Origin: Verrucomicrobiaceae bacterium | GTDB taxonomy: Bacteria; Verrucomicrobiota; Verrucomicrobiia; Verrucomicrobiales; Akkermansiaceae | DNA length: 64,000 bases | Direction of reading: 5' to 3' | NCBI GenBank assembly: GCA_027486655.1 | Contig: JAIXOR010000013.1 | Location: 1 to 64,000, forward strand | Part shown: positions 1 through 8,637 of the stretch, piece by piece | How positions within the stretch are numbered: position 1 is the stretch's first letter | How the letters are laid out: each line of letters starts with the position of its first letter | Notes under the pieces: generated by a model | The model's input: only the letters and a program-made list of their open reading frames with translations | Databases searched by the model: none | What the model was told of the DNA's origin: nothing | Position numbers and translations under genes: made by a program

Positions 1-3000
1 AGAACCGTGATTCACCGTTTGTGAAGTCGAACCGGAGATCGTTCCATTCGCGCCCGCAGTGTAGGCCACGCTGTATTGCTTGATGCTGAAAGTGGCCGTG
101 ACGCTGAGGTTGGCTTGGATATTGGTGTCCGTGCGCGAGGCGGTAAGCACGCCATCGCTCCAGGAAACGAACTGATAGCCGACGTTGGGCACGGCGGTGA
201 CGGTGGTGGCATTCGAGCCATGATTCACCGTTTGTGGAGTCGAGCCGGTGATCGTCCCGTTCGCACCCGCGGTGTAGGCGACGCTGTATTGCTTGATGCT
301 GAAGGTGGCCGTGACGCTGAGGTTGGCCTGGATGTTGGTGTCCGTGCGCGAGGCGGTGAGCACGCCATCGCTCCAGGAGACAAACTGATAGCCTGCGTTG
401 GGCACCGCGGTGACTGTGGTGGCATCGGATCCATGATTCACCGTTTGTGGAGTCGAACCGGAGATCGTCCCGTTCGCACCCGCGGTGTAGGCCGCGCTGT
501 ATTGTTTGATGCTGAAGGTGGCCGTGACGCTGAGGTTGGCCTGGATGTTGGTGTCCGTGCGAGAGGCAGTGAGCACGCCATCGCTCCAGGAAACGAACTG
601 ATAGCCAGCGTTGGGCACCGCGGTGACTGTGGTGGCATTCGAGCCATGATTCACCGTTTGTGAAGTCGAACCGGAGATCGTCCCGTTCGCACCCGCAGCG
701 TAGGCGACGCTGTATTGCTTGATGCTGAAGGTGGCCGTGACGCTGAGGTTGGCTTGGATGTTGGTGTCTGTGCGAGAGGCAGTGAGCACACCATCGCTCC
801 AGGAGACAAACTGATAGCCTGCGTTGGGCACCGCGGTGACTGTGGTGGCATTTGCCCCCTGCACGATCGTCTGCGGACTGGTTCCGGAGATGGAGCCGTT
901 GGCCCCGGCGGTGTAGGTAAGCGTGTATTGAGGGGGGGGGACGGCTTCCACGGTCAGGCGCAGACCTGCGGTGGAACCTCCATTGTAGGCGGTCGACCAC
1001 ATGCGGTCTGATGGCAGAGACGGCAGGTTGATGGAGGTGAAGGTGCCCGTGCGCGAGGCTGAGGTTACCACGTCGAAGACAGCTCCCACCGGGGGGACGA
1101 ATCCGGATGCGAGAGTGACCTGGAGGGATCCTGCGAGTGTGGCGGCACCCGTGACGGCCACTTGGTCGTAACCGCTTCCTGCGGTGGTGCCTCCAAGGGT
1201 GATCCGGGTGGTGGCGGTGGCGGATTGCGTCAGTGCGCCGAGATTGAATACCGCGATGCCATCAATGCCCGGCGCGAGCGTGCCGTTTTGAGTCACGGTT
1301 CCCTGAACGGTGCCGGTTCCGGAAAGAGTGGCGCTGGATTGGAGCGTGAGTCCGCTTGCGAGGCTGCCGGAAACCGCCAGTTCACCGGCGCTGACGGTGA
1401 AGCTTCCACTGTGGGTGGAGGTGGAGCTGACCAGAAGACGCCCCGCGCCGCTCTTGGTGATCGCGGAGCCGCCAGCAAGCGCGCCGCTGACGATGAGGTC
1501 ATGATCGGCTGCTCCATTGGCCACGTTGAACGACCAGGTGCCGGTTGCGCTGAGGATGGCATCGACGACGGTCGGAACGCTGGAAGCGTTGACCGTGAAC
1601 ACGCTGTTGTTGGCGGTCCTCGCCCTGAGATCTCCTGAAGCGCCTACCGTGTTGCCGATGCTTCCTCCAGTGCTCGTCACATCATCCACGTAGGTTTCCC
1701 CTGTGAGGAGGAAGGTCCCTCCATTCAGAGTGATGTCCCGGGTGGGGTCGTTGCCGCTTCCGAAACTGTGGGAGCCCACATTCACCGCGGTGGCCCCCGG
1801 GTTCACCGTGAGCAATCCCGATCCACCGACATTGCCGGCGTACCAACCGCCGCCGCTGAGGCGCAGGATGCCGTCGTTGACGACGATGCCGCCGCTGAGG
1901 CTGCCGACGGCGGAGATTTCCAGAGTGCCCGGACCGGTCTTGGTGAGCGCCGATGCTCCACTGAGCGCACCGCTGACCAGCAGGACGCGGCCGTTTCCGA
2001 CCGACCATTCTTGAGCGGCGGAAAGGGCGACCCCCGACGAGATGGTTAGATTGGCTGCTGCGGGCAGCATTTCGATGCCGGACGAAAGGGTGAGGATGTT
2101 GTTGGCGATCGTCACCGGACCGGCGGGATCGAGGACCACGATCCGTGCGGCCGTGCGGTTACCGTTGAGTGAGGTGGCGAGATTTGAGAGCGAGTCGCCG
2201 TTGAACAGAATGGCGTCGTTGGTATCCGGCACGATCGCTCCGTTCCAGTTCCCCGCAGTGGTCCACAGAGCATCCGTGGAGCCGTTCCATACCTTGAGAT
2301 CTCCACCGCTTTCCGGGATCAGGGAAATCGACACGGTGGCCGGTTCCGAGCTGAGTGAGCCATCGTTCACGCTGTAAGTGAAGCTATCGAAACCCGAAGC
2401 GCCGGAGAGCGGGGTGTAAACGAGATTGGGTGCGGTTCCACTGAGGGTTCCCTTGGTGGGATTGGTGAGAACGGTGTAGGTGAGTGCTGCGTTTTCAAAG
2501 TCCGAGGCGGTGAGCTGGACATCCGTGAAGGCACCGCCGAAGACCACAACCGACTTGTCATCCGCGATTGGAGCGTAGTTGGCCGGCGGGTGCGCTTGAT
2601 CATCGGAAGTGCCGCCTTCCTGATACTCAAGGATGGCGCCGGGCAGCGGTTGGGAGCCCGCCGCGGGAGCGGACCACACACCGGTGGATTGCCAGTTCCA
2701 GGTGACCGCCGCGTTGTCTCCACCACCGCCTTCCTTGTGAAGAAGCTCGATGTAGTACCGCTGGCCGCCGACCAGGGCGAGCTGCGGGGAGACGCTTTCG
2801 TCGGTGGTGCTGGTCGGCCAGTTGCGCGAGGTGCGGAACGAGGTTTCCCGGGCGACCAACACGCGATTTGCGCGCCGATCGGTGGTGGAGACCCAGAGCT
2901 CGGCACCGTCGTCGCAGGCGATGTAAAACCGGTAGTTCCCCGTCTGAGGCGGCGTGATCCAGCCGCTCCAGCGCTGGCCGTAGTTGTCGGCAAAACTCGA

Positions 3001-5313
3001 TGCGGACTCGGCGTTGGTGATGACGCCGCTGGTGTTGGGAAAGGATGGATAGTTTGCCGAGGAAGTCAGACTGGCGACCGTGCTGCCGGAGATGCCGGTA
3101 AACACATCGCGCCAGAGCCCGCCCCATCGATAGGCACCCACGCCGTTGACGACGAGCGTGGCCGTGGCGCTGGTCACGGTGCCCGCGGCATTGGTCACGA
3201 CGCAATCGTAAGTCCCCGCCGAGCCGGCGGCCACGGAGTCGATGGTGTAGGAGGAGGTCGTGGTGGGCTGGCCAAGCGCCACTCCGTTCCTGCGCCATTG
3301 ATAGGCGAGGGGCGCGGTGCCCTGTGCACTGACAGTGAAGGTGACGGAAGCTCCTTGCTCGGCGGTCTCGTTCGAGGGTTGGGCAATGATGTAGGGAGCC
3401 ACATCCGCAGGGGGGGTGGTGTTGCTGACGACGAGGTCGTAAGGTTCATTGAGCACGTAAGCCCCGCGGGTAACCTGCAAATTGACGCGGTAGGTGCCGG
3501 CCTGGCTGACGCTCACGGTGGTGTCGGCCGCTGCCGGGGAGCCGAAGGACACGGTGGACGGTCCGCTCACATGAGTCCACGCGGCGCTGTAGGTGGCGGG
3601 GGCGAGGATGGTGCCATTCACATCGGTGACATCCAAATCCAGCGAGTGCGAAAGACCGCCGGACAGCACGACCCGGCGTGCTTCCAGAGCGGGCCACGAG
3701 TTCACCGGCGCGCGCATCCAGGCGTGAATGCGCGCGGCGTTTGGAGCAGGGAAACCTGGCAGGTTTCCCGTGCGGATGGCCACCGGCATTGCGGCGTTGA
3801 TGAGAGCGACGTTGTTGGTATCGAGATAACTGTCCCCGCCATTGTTCTGGCGGCCGGGGAAGTAGGAGATGGAGCCATCCGGTTTTCGGGAGAGCGCGGG
3901 ATAGAGGCTGGTGTTCTCCTGGAAGAAACGCTGCCTGCGGTCGTCGAGGAAGGGCATCGCGAGCTGGGAGAGCACGACCCCGCCGAGGGTGTAGGCGTGG
4001 GCGTGTTGCTGGCGGAACCACCGACGGGTGAAATAATCGGCCTGCTTGGCGGCCTTGGTGGTATCGTCGGCATTCGCGGTCATGCCATAGAGATTCCAAC
4101 CGGCGAAGCATCCGGGCGTGCGTCCCGCGCTGTCCCATCCGCTCTGGGTTCCGACATATCCCACGTTTCCATCATCACTGCCGCCGACGGTGGTGGCGGC
4201 TTTCACATAGTCCCAGCAGATCCGGAATTTTTGCTCGATGGAGGGTTGGACCAGACCCGGGTTGTAGGTGAAGGCATTCACCGAGAGCCCGAGGTTGGTG
4301 TTCATGTTGGCTCCGGCATTCTTGAGCAGTGCGAGAGCCGGCAGGGCGTGGGCGTTGATGATGTTGAGGGCTCCCGTGCCGTTGTAGTGCGAGTAGTCCC
4401 CGTGGACACCACCGTGGCCCATGCGTCCGATTCCTCCACCAATGACGTGGGGAACGCCGGGATCGTCATATTGCACCCAATGCTGGATGCGGTGGGCGAT
4501 GGCTTCAGCCGCACGCTGGACGACCGTGTTTGTCGTGGCATCCCCGGTTTTCGACTTGTACAAGGCGAGAAACATGGCGCTCGTGCACACATCCCAGTTT
4601 TCCAGCCCCGGGCTGACGTAGGATGCATTGGCCACCACATCGGTGCCATTCCAGTAGTAGGCCTCAACGGGTTCGAGGACGCGCCCGTTGATGTAGTTTT
4701 CGCAACGGGTGCGGAGCTTGTTGATCGAGTTGCGGAACGGATTGGCTCCGGTGGTCTGGTTCCAATCCGGGTGGGAAAGCAGGATGATGCCAAACCATCC
4801 GCTGTTGTAACCGAAGTCCCCGCTGGAACTCGCCTGGACCTTCGCGTGGATCTGGTCGCAACTCCATTCAAACATGGCTGCGGTCTTGCCGGCGTTGGCG
4901 GGCCAGGCCGGACCGAGGCTGCCGACCGGGCTGAGGCTGAGATTCAAGGTGACGCCACCGACGCCGCTGCGGATCACTCGCAGGCTGAGCGATCCTCCGC
5001 TGCCCTCGGCCCGGTCCACCGCCATCGCGAGGTCCTGGATCGCGCCGACAAACCCGCTTCCGGCATCGGTCGATGTGGTGGAAAGCGGCACTCCGCCAGC
5101 GCTCTGGATGAGGTCGCCCGCCTGAAGGCCCGCCAGTGCGCCCGGACCACCGGCGGTCACCGATTTCACGGAAATCAGCCCGGTCCCCGGCACCGGGTCA
5201 CCAATCCCGCCGATGCCGCCCAGCGGAACATCGAGCGCCTTGGCGGCCAGAAGGGGGAGGAAAGTCGCCAACAAAGCGAATACTACCGGGCGTGATCGAC
5301 GGTGGGTTTTCAT
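1..5313 (-). CDS. Giant secreted PDZ / DUF6288-like / PA14 / beta-strand-repeat protein, 3' end outside window
   Basis: The frame stays open for 1771 codons from the ATG at 5313 to the window edge, so the C-terminus is missing. Visible order: signal peptide (about residues 1-23), a PDZ-like module (28-125), a Trp/Tyr/His-rich alpha-helical-looking region (130-600) resembling planctomycete/verrucomicrobial proteins annotated DUF6288, an Ig-like domain (635-720), a PA14 domain (about 722-895, with the FADNYGQRWSGWI and YYIELLHKEGGGGDN signatures), a cadherin-like module (910-1000), autotransporter-associated beta-strand repeats (1000-1450, KTGPGTLEI-type), then InlB/List-Bact-type repeats to the edge. 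PA14 modules usually bind carbohydrate, so an extracellular polymer-binding or processing role is inferred; I see no recognised catalytic residues. The DUF6288 assignment is from memory of the family; the PA14 and repeat calls are firmer. Confidence 0.85.
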   Translation of the reverse strand, partial: MKTHRRSRPVVFALLATFLPLLAAKALDVPLGGIGGIGDPVPGTGLISVKSVTAGGPGALAGLQAGDLIQSAGGVPLSTTSTDAGSGFVGAIQDLAMAVDRAEGSGGSLSLRVIRSGVGGVTLNLSLSPVGSLGPAWPANAGKTAAMFEWSCDQIHAKVQASSSGDFGYNSGWFGIILLSHPDWNQTTGANPFRNSINKLRTRCENYINGRVLEPVEAYYWNGTDVVANASYVSPGLENWDVCTSAMFLALYKSKTGDATTNTVVQRAAEAIAHRIQHWVQYDDPGVPHVIGGGIGRMGHGGVHGDYSHYNGTGALNIINAHALPALALLKNAGANMNTNLGLSVNAFTYNPGLVQPSIEQKFRICWDYVKAATTVGGSDDGNVGYVGTQSGWDSAGRTPGCFAGWNLYGMTANADDTTKAAKQADYFTRRWFRQQHAHAYTLGGVVLSQLAMPFLDDRRQRFFQENTSLYPALSRKPDGSISYFPGRQNNGGDSYLDTNNVALINAAMPVAIRTGNLPGFPAPNAARIHAWMRAPVNSWPALEARRVVLSGGLSHSLDLDVTDVNGTILAPATYSAAWTHVSGPSTVSFGSPAAADTTVSVSQAGTYRVNLQVTRGAYVLNEPYDLVVSNTTPPADVAPYIIAQPSNETAEQGASVTFTVSAQGTAPLAYQWRRNGVALGQPTTTSSYTIDSVAAGSAGTYDCVVTNAAGTVTSATATLVVNGVGAYRWGGLWRDVFTGISGSTVASLTSSANYPSFPNTSGVITNAESASSFADNYGQRWSGWITPPQTGNYRFYIACDDGAELWVSTTDRRANRVLVARETSFRTSRNWPTSTTDESVSPQLALVGGQRYYIELLHKEGGGGDNAAVTWNWQSTGVWSAPAAGSQPLPGAILEYQEGGTSDDQAHPPANYAPIADDKSVVVFGGAFTDVQLTASDFENAALTYTVLTNPTKGTLSGTAPNLVYTPLSGASGFDSFTYSVNDGSLSSEPATVSISLIPESGGDLKVWNGSTDALWTTAGNWNGAIVPDTNDAILFNGDSLSNLATSLNGNRTAARIVVLDPAGPVTIANNILTLSSGIEMLPAAANLTISSGVALSAAQEWSVGNGRVLLVSGALSGASALTKTGPGTLEISAVGSLSGGIVVNDGILRLSGGGWYAGNVGGSGLLTVNPGATAVNVGSHSFGSGNDPTRDITLNGGTFLLTGETYVDDVTSTGGSIGNTVGASGDLRARTANNSVFTVNASSVPTVVDAILSATGTWSFNVANGAADHDLIVSGALAGGSAITKSGAGRLLVSSTSTHSGSFTVSAGELAVSGSLASGLTLQSSATLSGTGTVQGTVTQNGTLAPGIDGIAVFNLGALTQSATATTRITLGGTTAGSGYDQVAVTGAATLAGSLQVTLASGFVPPVGAVFDVVTSASRTGTFTSINLPSLPSDRMWSTAYNGGSTAGLRLTVEAVPPPQYTLTYTAGANGSISGTSPQTIVQGANATTVTAVPNAGYQFVSWSDGVLTASRTDTNIQANLSVTATFSIKQYSVAYAAGANGTISGSTSQTVNHGSNATTVTAVPNAGYQFVSWSDGVLTASRTDTNIQANLSVTATFSIKQYSAAYTAGANGTISGSTPQTVNHGSDATTVTAVPNAGYQFVSWSDGVLTASRTDTNIQANLSVTATFSIKQYSVAYTAGANGTITGSTPQTVNHGSNATTVTAVPNVGYQFVSWSDGVLTASRTDTNIQANLSVTATFSIKQYSVAYTAGANGTISGSTSQTVNHGS
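10..861 (-). repeat. Four tandem 213-bp InlB/List-Bact-type coding repeats
   Basis: The same junction sequence recurs at 10, 223, 436 and 649, an exact 213-bp period (71 codons), with only scattered base differences between copies. A more diverged unit follows at 862 to about 935. Each unit encodes a YTAGANGTISG...QTVNHGSNATTV...GYQFVSWSDGV pattern typical of bacterial surface-protein repeats. The array continues past the left window edge. Near-identity suggests recent duplication or gene conversion. Confidence 0.9.
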
Positions 5314-5451
5314 CAGGACAAAAAAGCAACATGAAGAAAATGGCGTTTCCGTGCCGGGACCACAAGGTGAAAAGCGCCTAGCTTCCCGCTGGGAGTCATC
5401 GGGAATTCGTCGCTTGAGTCGATGACGCGCCCGCTCCAAGGTGCCCGGGTC

Positions 5452-6267
5452 ATGGTTTGTTTCAGCAGGGAAGCGCGTGTGTTCCGGATGAGTCTGGCCG
5501 TGGCGCTTGTCTTGGCGTTGGCTGCCGGAGCTTGGTTCCGCTGGTCCAAACCTCCCGCTCCCGGCGCCGAAGCGCCCGCACCAATGCCTCCCGTGAACGC
5601 GGCAAGGCCCCCGCAAGTGTCCCCGGCACCCGCCCCTGCTCCATCCGCCAACGCTCCCGTGCCGGAACCCATGGTCGTCGATCTCGGCGGCGGTCGTTTC
5701 TCCGTCGGCAGGGTGAACATCGACCGCAACACCAGGGAAATTCGCATCCCTGCCACCGTCAACATGACTGAGGGCCCCGTCGAATACATGCTCGTCGGCC
5801 ATCAGGGCAAGGTTCACGAAGCGGTCTTCACCACCGATGCGGAGGCGCGCGACATCCATGTGGCGGCCCTCCTGCTCGGCGTGAAACCCCACTCCGACCT
5901 CGGCCCGCCGAATGCCGCGACTGTCGTCCGTGGTCAGGGCGCGGTGGTGATCCGTGCGGAATGGGACCGCAACGGCCCTACCGAGAGCGTCTTCCTCAAC
6001 GAAACCGTCAATCTCAGCGATCCATCCACAGGAAAAATCGCTGGAACCCTGCCTTCCGGTGCCTGGCTCTACAACGGTTCGCGAATCGAAGCGGACGGTG
6101 TCTTTGCCGCCACCCGCCATGCCTCGATCATCTCGATCATCCGCGACGATGACGCTCTCGTGAACAACCCGGGAGCCTCACGCGACAATGACGAGATCCA
6201 CACCCCGAACGCCGCGAAGCTGCCTGCCAAAGGCCACCCCGTGCGCATGGTTCTCAAAGTGAAATGA
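5452..6267 (+). CDS. Membrane-anchored YdjY-domain protein
   Basis: A 271-aa protein with an N-terminal signal anchor (Ala/Leu-rich stretch ending in WFRW), a Pro/Ala-rich linker, then a globular domain with the VHEAVFTTDAEARDIHVAALLLG stretch characteristic of the YdjY domain. Function of that domain is not established. The ATG at 5452 was chosen because AAGGTG lies about 8 nt upstream; an ATG at 5422 extends the frame and one at 5488 starts directly at the hydrophobic segment. It is divergent from the giant gene on its left and converges on the esterase gene with an 11-bp gap. Confidence 0.75.
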   Translation: MVCFSREARVFRMSLAVALVLALAAGAWFRWSKPPAPGAEAPAPMPPVNAARPPQVSPAPAPAPSANAPVPEPMVVDLGGGRFSVGRVNIDRNTREIRIPATVNMTEGPVEYMLVGHQGKVHEAVFTTDAEARDIHVAALLLGVKPHSDLGPPNAATVVRGQGAVVIRAEWDRNGPTESVFLNETVNLSDPSTGKIAGTLPSGAWLYNGSRIEADGVFAATRHASIISIIRDDDALVNNPGASRDNDEIHTPNAAKLPAKGHPVRMVLKVK

Positions 6268-6278
6268 TCCGCTTGGAT

Positions 6279-7217
6279 TCACTTCGCAAACCAGCGCTCC
6301 AGACAGGCGTCCACCACTCCCGTGGCCGGATACGACGGATCTCCCATCCGGCGGTTGATCTCCAGATGCCCCTCCATTCCGGAACCCTCGAAGCCCCGCA
6401 CCTCGGCGCGGCTTCCCGCCTCGTTCAAAGCCTTTCCCAGTGCCTGTGACTGGGTGCGGCCATCCATCCTCCGCACATGCAGGATGAGGAAATCCGAAAC
6501 GTTTGCCGCCGCCGCATGATGGATCGGTGACAGGCTGAGTTGACGTGCTTTGTCAGTGCCGAAGGCCTCATCGTAGATCCCATTCATCATCGCACCCGCC
6601 GTTGTGATCTGGTTCGGCACATCATAACACGCGCCATCCACCGGGATCACTCCCCGGAGCGCACCGGTGCCCAAACCGGCTTTCTGAAGATAACTCATAT
6701 CGGTCCCGACCAAGGCCGCAAGATGGGCTCCCGCGCTGTGTCCCATCAGGACGATCCGGGATCGATCGATCCCAAGCTCGTCCGCCCGCTTCACCAAAAA
6801 CGCCAGGGATGCCGCCACATCCGCCGCCTGCTGCTCCACCGTGGCCGCGGGCACCAAGCGATAGTTCACCGAGGCAAATCCATAACCGCGGTCCAGATAA
6901 TGAAGCGCCTTTACCCCCACGGAACCACGCTTGTCGCCCTCTTTCCAGCCACCACCGTGCACAAACACCACCAGTGGCGAGCCGGCCTCACGCGGCCGCC
7001 AGAAGTCGAGTCGCTGCAAAGGATCCCCTCCATAAGCCATCTCCACCGCACCCTTCATCTCCGGTCTCTCGGCAGCATGGGCGGCCACCCGTTCGCGCAG
7101 GCGCTGCCTCAAACCAAGCGGCTCCGCCGACTCCGCGACGATGCACGCCGACCCGGCGAGCACCCACGCCAGCGGCACCAGGATGGATTTCACATTTCGA
7201 ATCGACATGACCTCCAT
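6279..7217 (-). CDS. Secreted alpha/beta-hydrolase (esterase, BD-FAE/kynurenine-formamidase-like)
   Basis: A 312-aa alpha/beta-hydrolase with an N-terminal signal peptide. HGGG (about residues 87-90) forms the oxyanion hole; GHSAG (159-163) carries the nucleophile Ser161; the C-terminal RRMDGRTQ and EGHLEI stretches supply the likely acid and His. This arrangement fits carboxylesterases of the BD-FAE / hormone-sensitive-lipase type; the substrate is unknown. Start: the ATG at 7208 has GGAGG only 2 nt before it, so the ATG at 7217 is preferred. The frame stays open further upstream to 7364, but that part reads through the palindromic repeat and is probably not translated. Confidence 0.85.
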   Translation of the reverse strand: MEVMSIRNVKSILVPLAWVLAGSACIVAESAEPLGLRQRLRERVAAHAAERPEMKGAVEMAYGGDPLQRLDFWRPREAGSPLVVFVHGGGWKEGDKRGSVGVKALHYLDRGYGFASVNYRLVPAATVEQQAADVAASLAFLVKRADELGIDRSRIVLMGHSAGAHLAALVGTDMSYLQKAGLGTGALRGVIPVDGACYDVPNQITTAGAMMNGIYDEAFGTDKARQLSLSPIHHAAAANVSDFLILHVRRMDGRTQSQALGKALNEAGSRAEVRGFEGSGMEGHLEINRRMGDPSYPATGVVDACLERWFAK

Positions 7218-7279
7218 GAAACCCACCCCACTTCCCAAAGTTGTGAGGCATTCCCCAAAAACCCCGCCAACACCCCAAT

Positions 7280-7329
7280 ATCTGTTAGCAAATCGCTGAT
7301 GCGGCCGCATCAAGAATCTGCTAACAGAT
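7280..7329. repeat. REP-like nested palindrome, copy 1
   Basis: Outer arms ATCTGTTAGCA (7280-7290) and TGCTAACAGAT (7319-7329) are perfect complements and enclose a perfect 16-bp palindrome, TGATGCGGCCGCATCA (7297-7312), containing a NotI-type core. The element lies upstream of the esterase gene. A second copy is at 7540-7587. It resembles repetitive extragenic palindromes or tiny non-autonomous elements. Confidence 0.75.
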
Positions 7330-7330
7330 T

Positions 7331-7539
7331 CCTGGCTCCCAGGGCTGGGTGGAATGGTTGGCAAGGTCCATGGTGCCGGGCTGTGGATGAGGGATTCGAA
7401 GATACCGGTGTGCCGGCTTGCGGGGGACGCGTCGCCGCCCGGGGAAGTTGAATGCCGGGTGCGGCCGGATGAGCAAAGCCTGGCGGGACCTGCCGGAGTC
7501 AGGGGGGCGCCGATAGTTTTTCCGCGATTCCCCTGATTT
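7331..7539. other. Non-coding spacer between the two palindromes
   Basis: About 210 bp of GC-rich sequence between the two palindromes. Frames crossing it have no good start or ribosome site, and I recognise no gene. The whole gap between the esterase start and the end of the pseudouridine synthase gene (7218-7630) holds only the two palindromes and this spacer. Confidence 0.5.
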
Positions 7540-7587
7540 TCTGTTAGCAGATCGTTTGTGCGGCCGCATCAGGGATTTGCTAACAGA
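7540..7587. repeat. REP-like nested palindrome, copy 2
   Basis: Arms TCTGTTAGCA (7540-7549) and TGCTAACAGA (7578-7587) enclose a GCGGCCGC core flanked by TGT/ATCA. It shares both arms and core with the element at 7280-7329 and differs by a few substitutions, so the two are clearly related. It sits 43 bp past the 3' end of the pseudouridine synthase gene. Confidence 0.75.
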
Positions 7588-7630
7588 TTTTGGTTCGCGG
7601 GCTTGGTGTGGTGGCGCGGGGTGGGGGTGG

Positions 7631-8599
7631 TCAGGAGGCGGGGGGGAGATTGGCGGTGGAGGTCCAGGGGAGGAACTCCGGGGGGATGGGGGATTCGAAG
7701 GCGTGGCGTTTTCCGGTGATGGGGTGGTCGAAGCGGAGTCTCCAGGCGTGGAGCATGAGCCGGTCGGGGAGGGTGGGGTTTTTGACGGGTTTGCCGTAGA
7801 TGGGATCGCCCAACAGTGGGGCGCCTTTGTGGTGCATGTGGACGCGGATCTGGTGGGTGCGTCCGGTGTGGAGGTGGCAGAGGACGAGGGCGGTGACGGT
7901 GGCGGCGTCGGTGGCGAGGATTTCGTAGTCGGTGATGGCGGCCTTGCCGCCGGGTGGATTGACGACGGCCATTTTCTGGCGGTTGACGGGGTGGCGGCCG
8001 ATGTGGGTGAAGACCGTGTCCTTTTCGGGTTTGGGGATGCCGGTGGTGACGGCGAGGTAGAGTTTCTCCATGGTGGAGCGTTCGGAGAACTGGGTGACGA
8101 GGGATTGGTGGGCGGCGTCGGATTTGGCGACGACGAGGCAGCCGGAGGTGTCTTTGTCGAGGCGGTGGACGATGCCGGGGCGTTCGACGCCGCCGATGCC
8201 GGAGAGTTTGCCCTTGCAGTGGTGGAGGAGGGCGTTGACGAGGGTGCCGTCGGGATTTCCCGGGGCGGGGTGGACGACCATGCCCGGGGCTTTGTTGAGG
8301 ACGACGAGGTCATTGTCCTCGAAGAGGATGTCGAGCGGGATGTCCTGTGGGGCTGCATCGAGCGGGACGGCTTCGGGCAGGGCGATTTGGATGCGGGCGC
8401 CGGTTTTGACGGGATCGCGGGGTTTCGCGGGGTTTCCGTTCACGAGGATGAACTGCTCTCGGATGAGGGTTTGGATGCGCGATCGCGAGAGGTCTGGCAG
8501 GCGTCCTGCGAGAAAGGCGTCCAGGCGTTCGGCATTCGCATCCACGAGAATTTCCACGTTCGGAGGATCGATCGGGAAAAAAGAGGCGGCAAGATTCAA
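7631..8599 (-). CDS. rluD: RluA/RluD-family 23S rRNA pseudouridine synthase
   Basis: A 322-aa protein of normal RluD length. An S4 RNA-binding domain (about residues 16-70) precedes the catalytic domain with the family signature HRLDKDTSG at 145-153; Asp148 is the expected nucleophile. The later HTGRTHQIRVH stretch is also diagnostic. It isomerises uridines in large-subunit rRNA; the exact position (E. coli RluD modifies 1911/1915/1917) is inferred from the family, and RluC-type specificity cannot be excluded. It is divergent from the kinase gene, 38 bp away. Confidence 0.92.
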   Translation of the reverse strand: MNLAASFFPIDPPNVEILVDANAERLDAFLAGRLPDLSRSRIQTLIREQFILVNGNPAKPRDPVKTGARIQIALPEAVPLDAAPQDIPLDILFEDNDLVVLNKAPGMVVHPAPGNPDGTLVNALLHHCKGKLSGIGGVERPGIVHRLDKDTSGCLVVAKSDAAHQSLVTQFSERSTMEKLYLAVTTGIPKPEKDTVFTHIGRHPVNRQKMAVVNPPGGKAAITDYEILATDAATVTALVLCHLHTGRTHQIRVHMHHKGAPLLGDPIYGKPVKNPTLPDRLMLHAWRLRFDHPITGKRHAFESPIPPEFLPWTSTANLPPAS

Positions 8600-8637
8600 G
8601 TTTGCACGGATGGGTGGCGTATCGGTAGCCTGTGCCT

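Noticed and set aside
2590..5295. A 901-aa open frame on the plus strand, opposite the giant PDZ/PA14 gene
   Set aside because: It is low-complexity Gly/Arg/Val-rich, matches no family, and the minus-strand frame encodes clear PDZ and PA14 motifs; it is a shadow caused by GC-rich codon bias.
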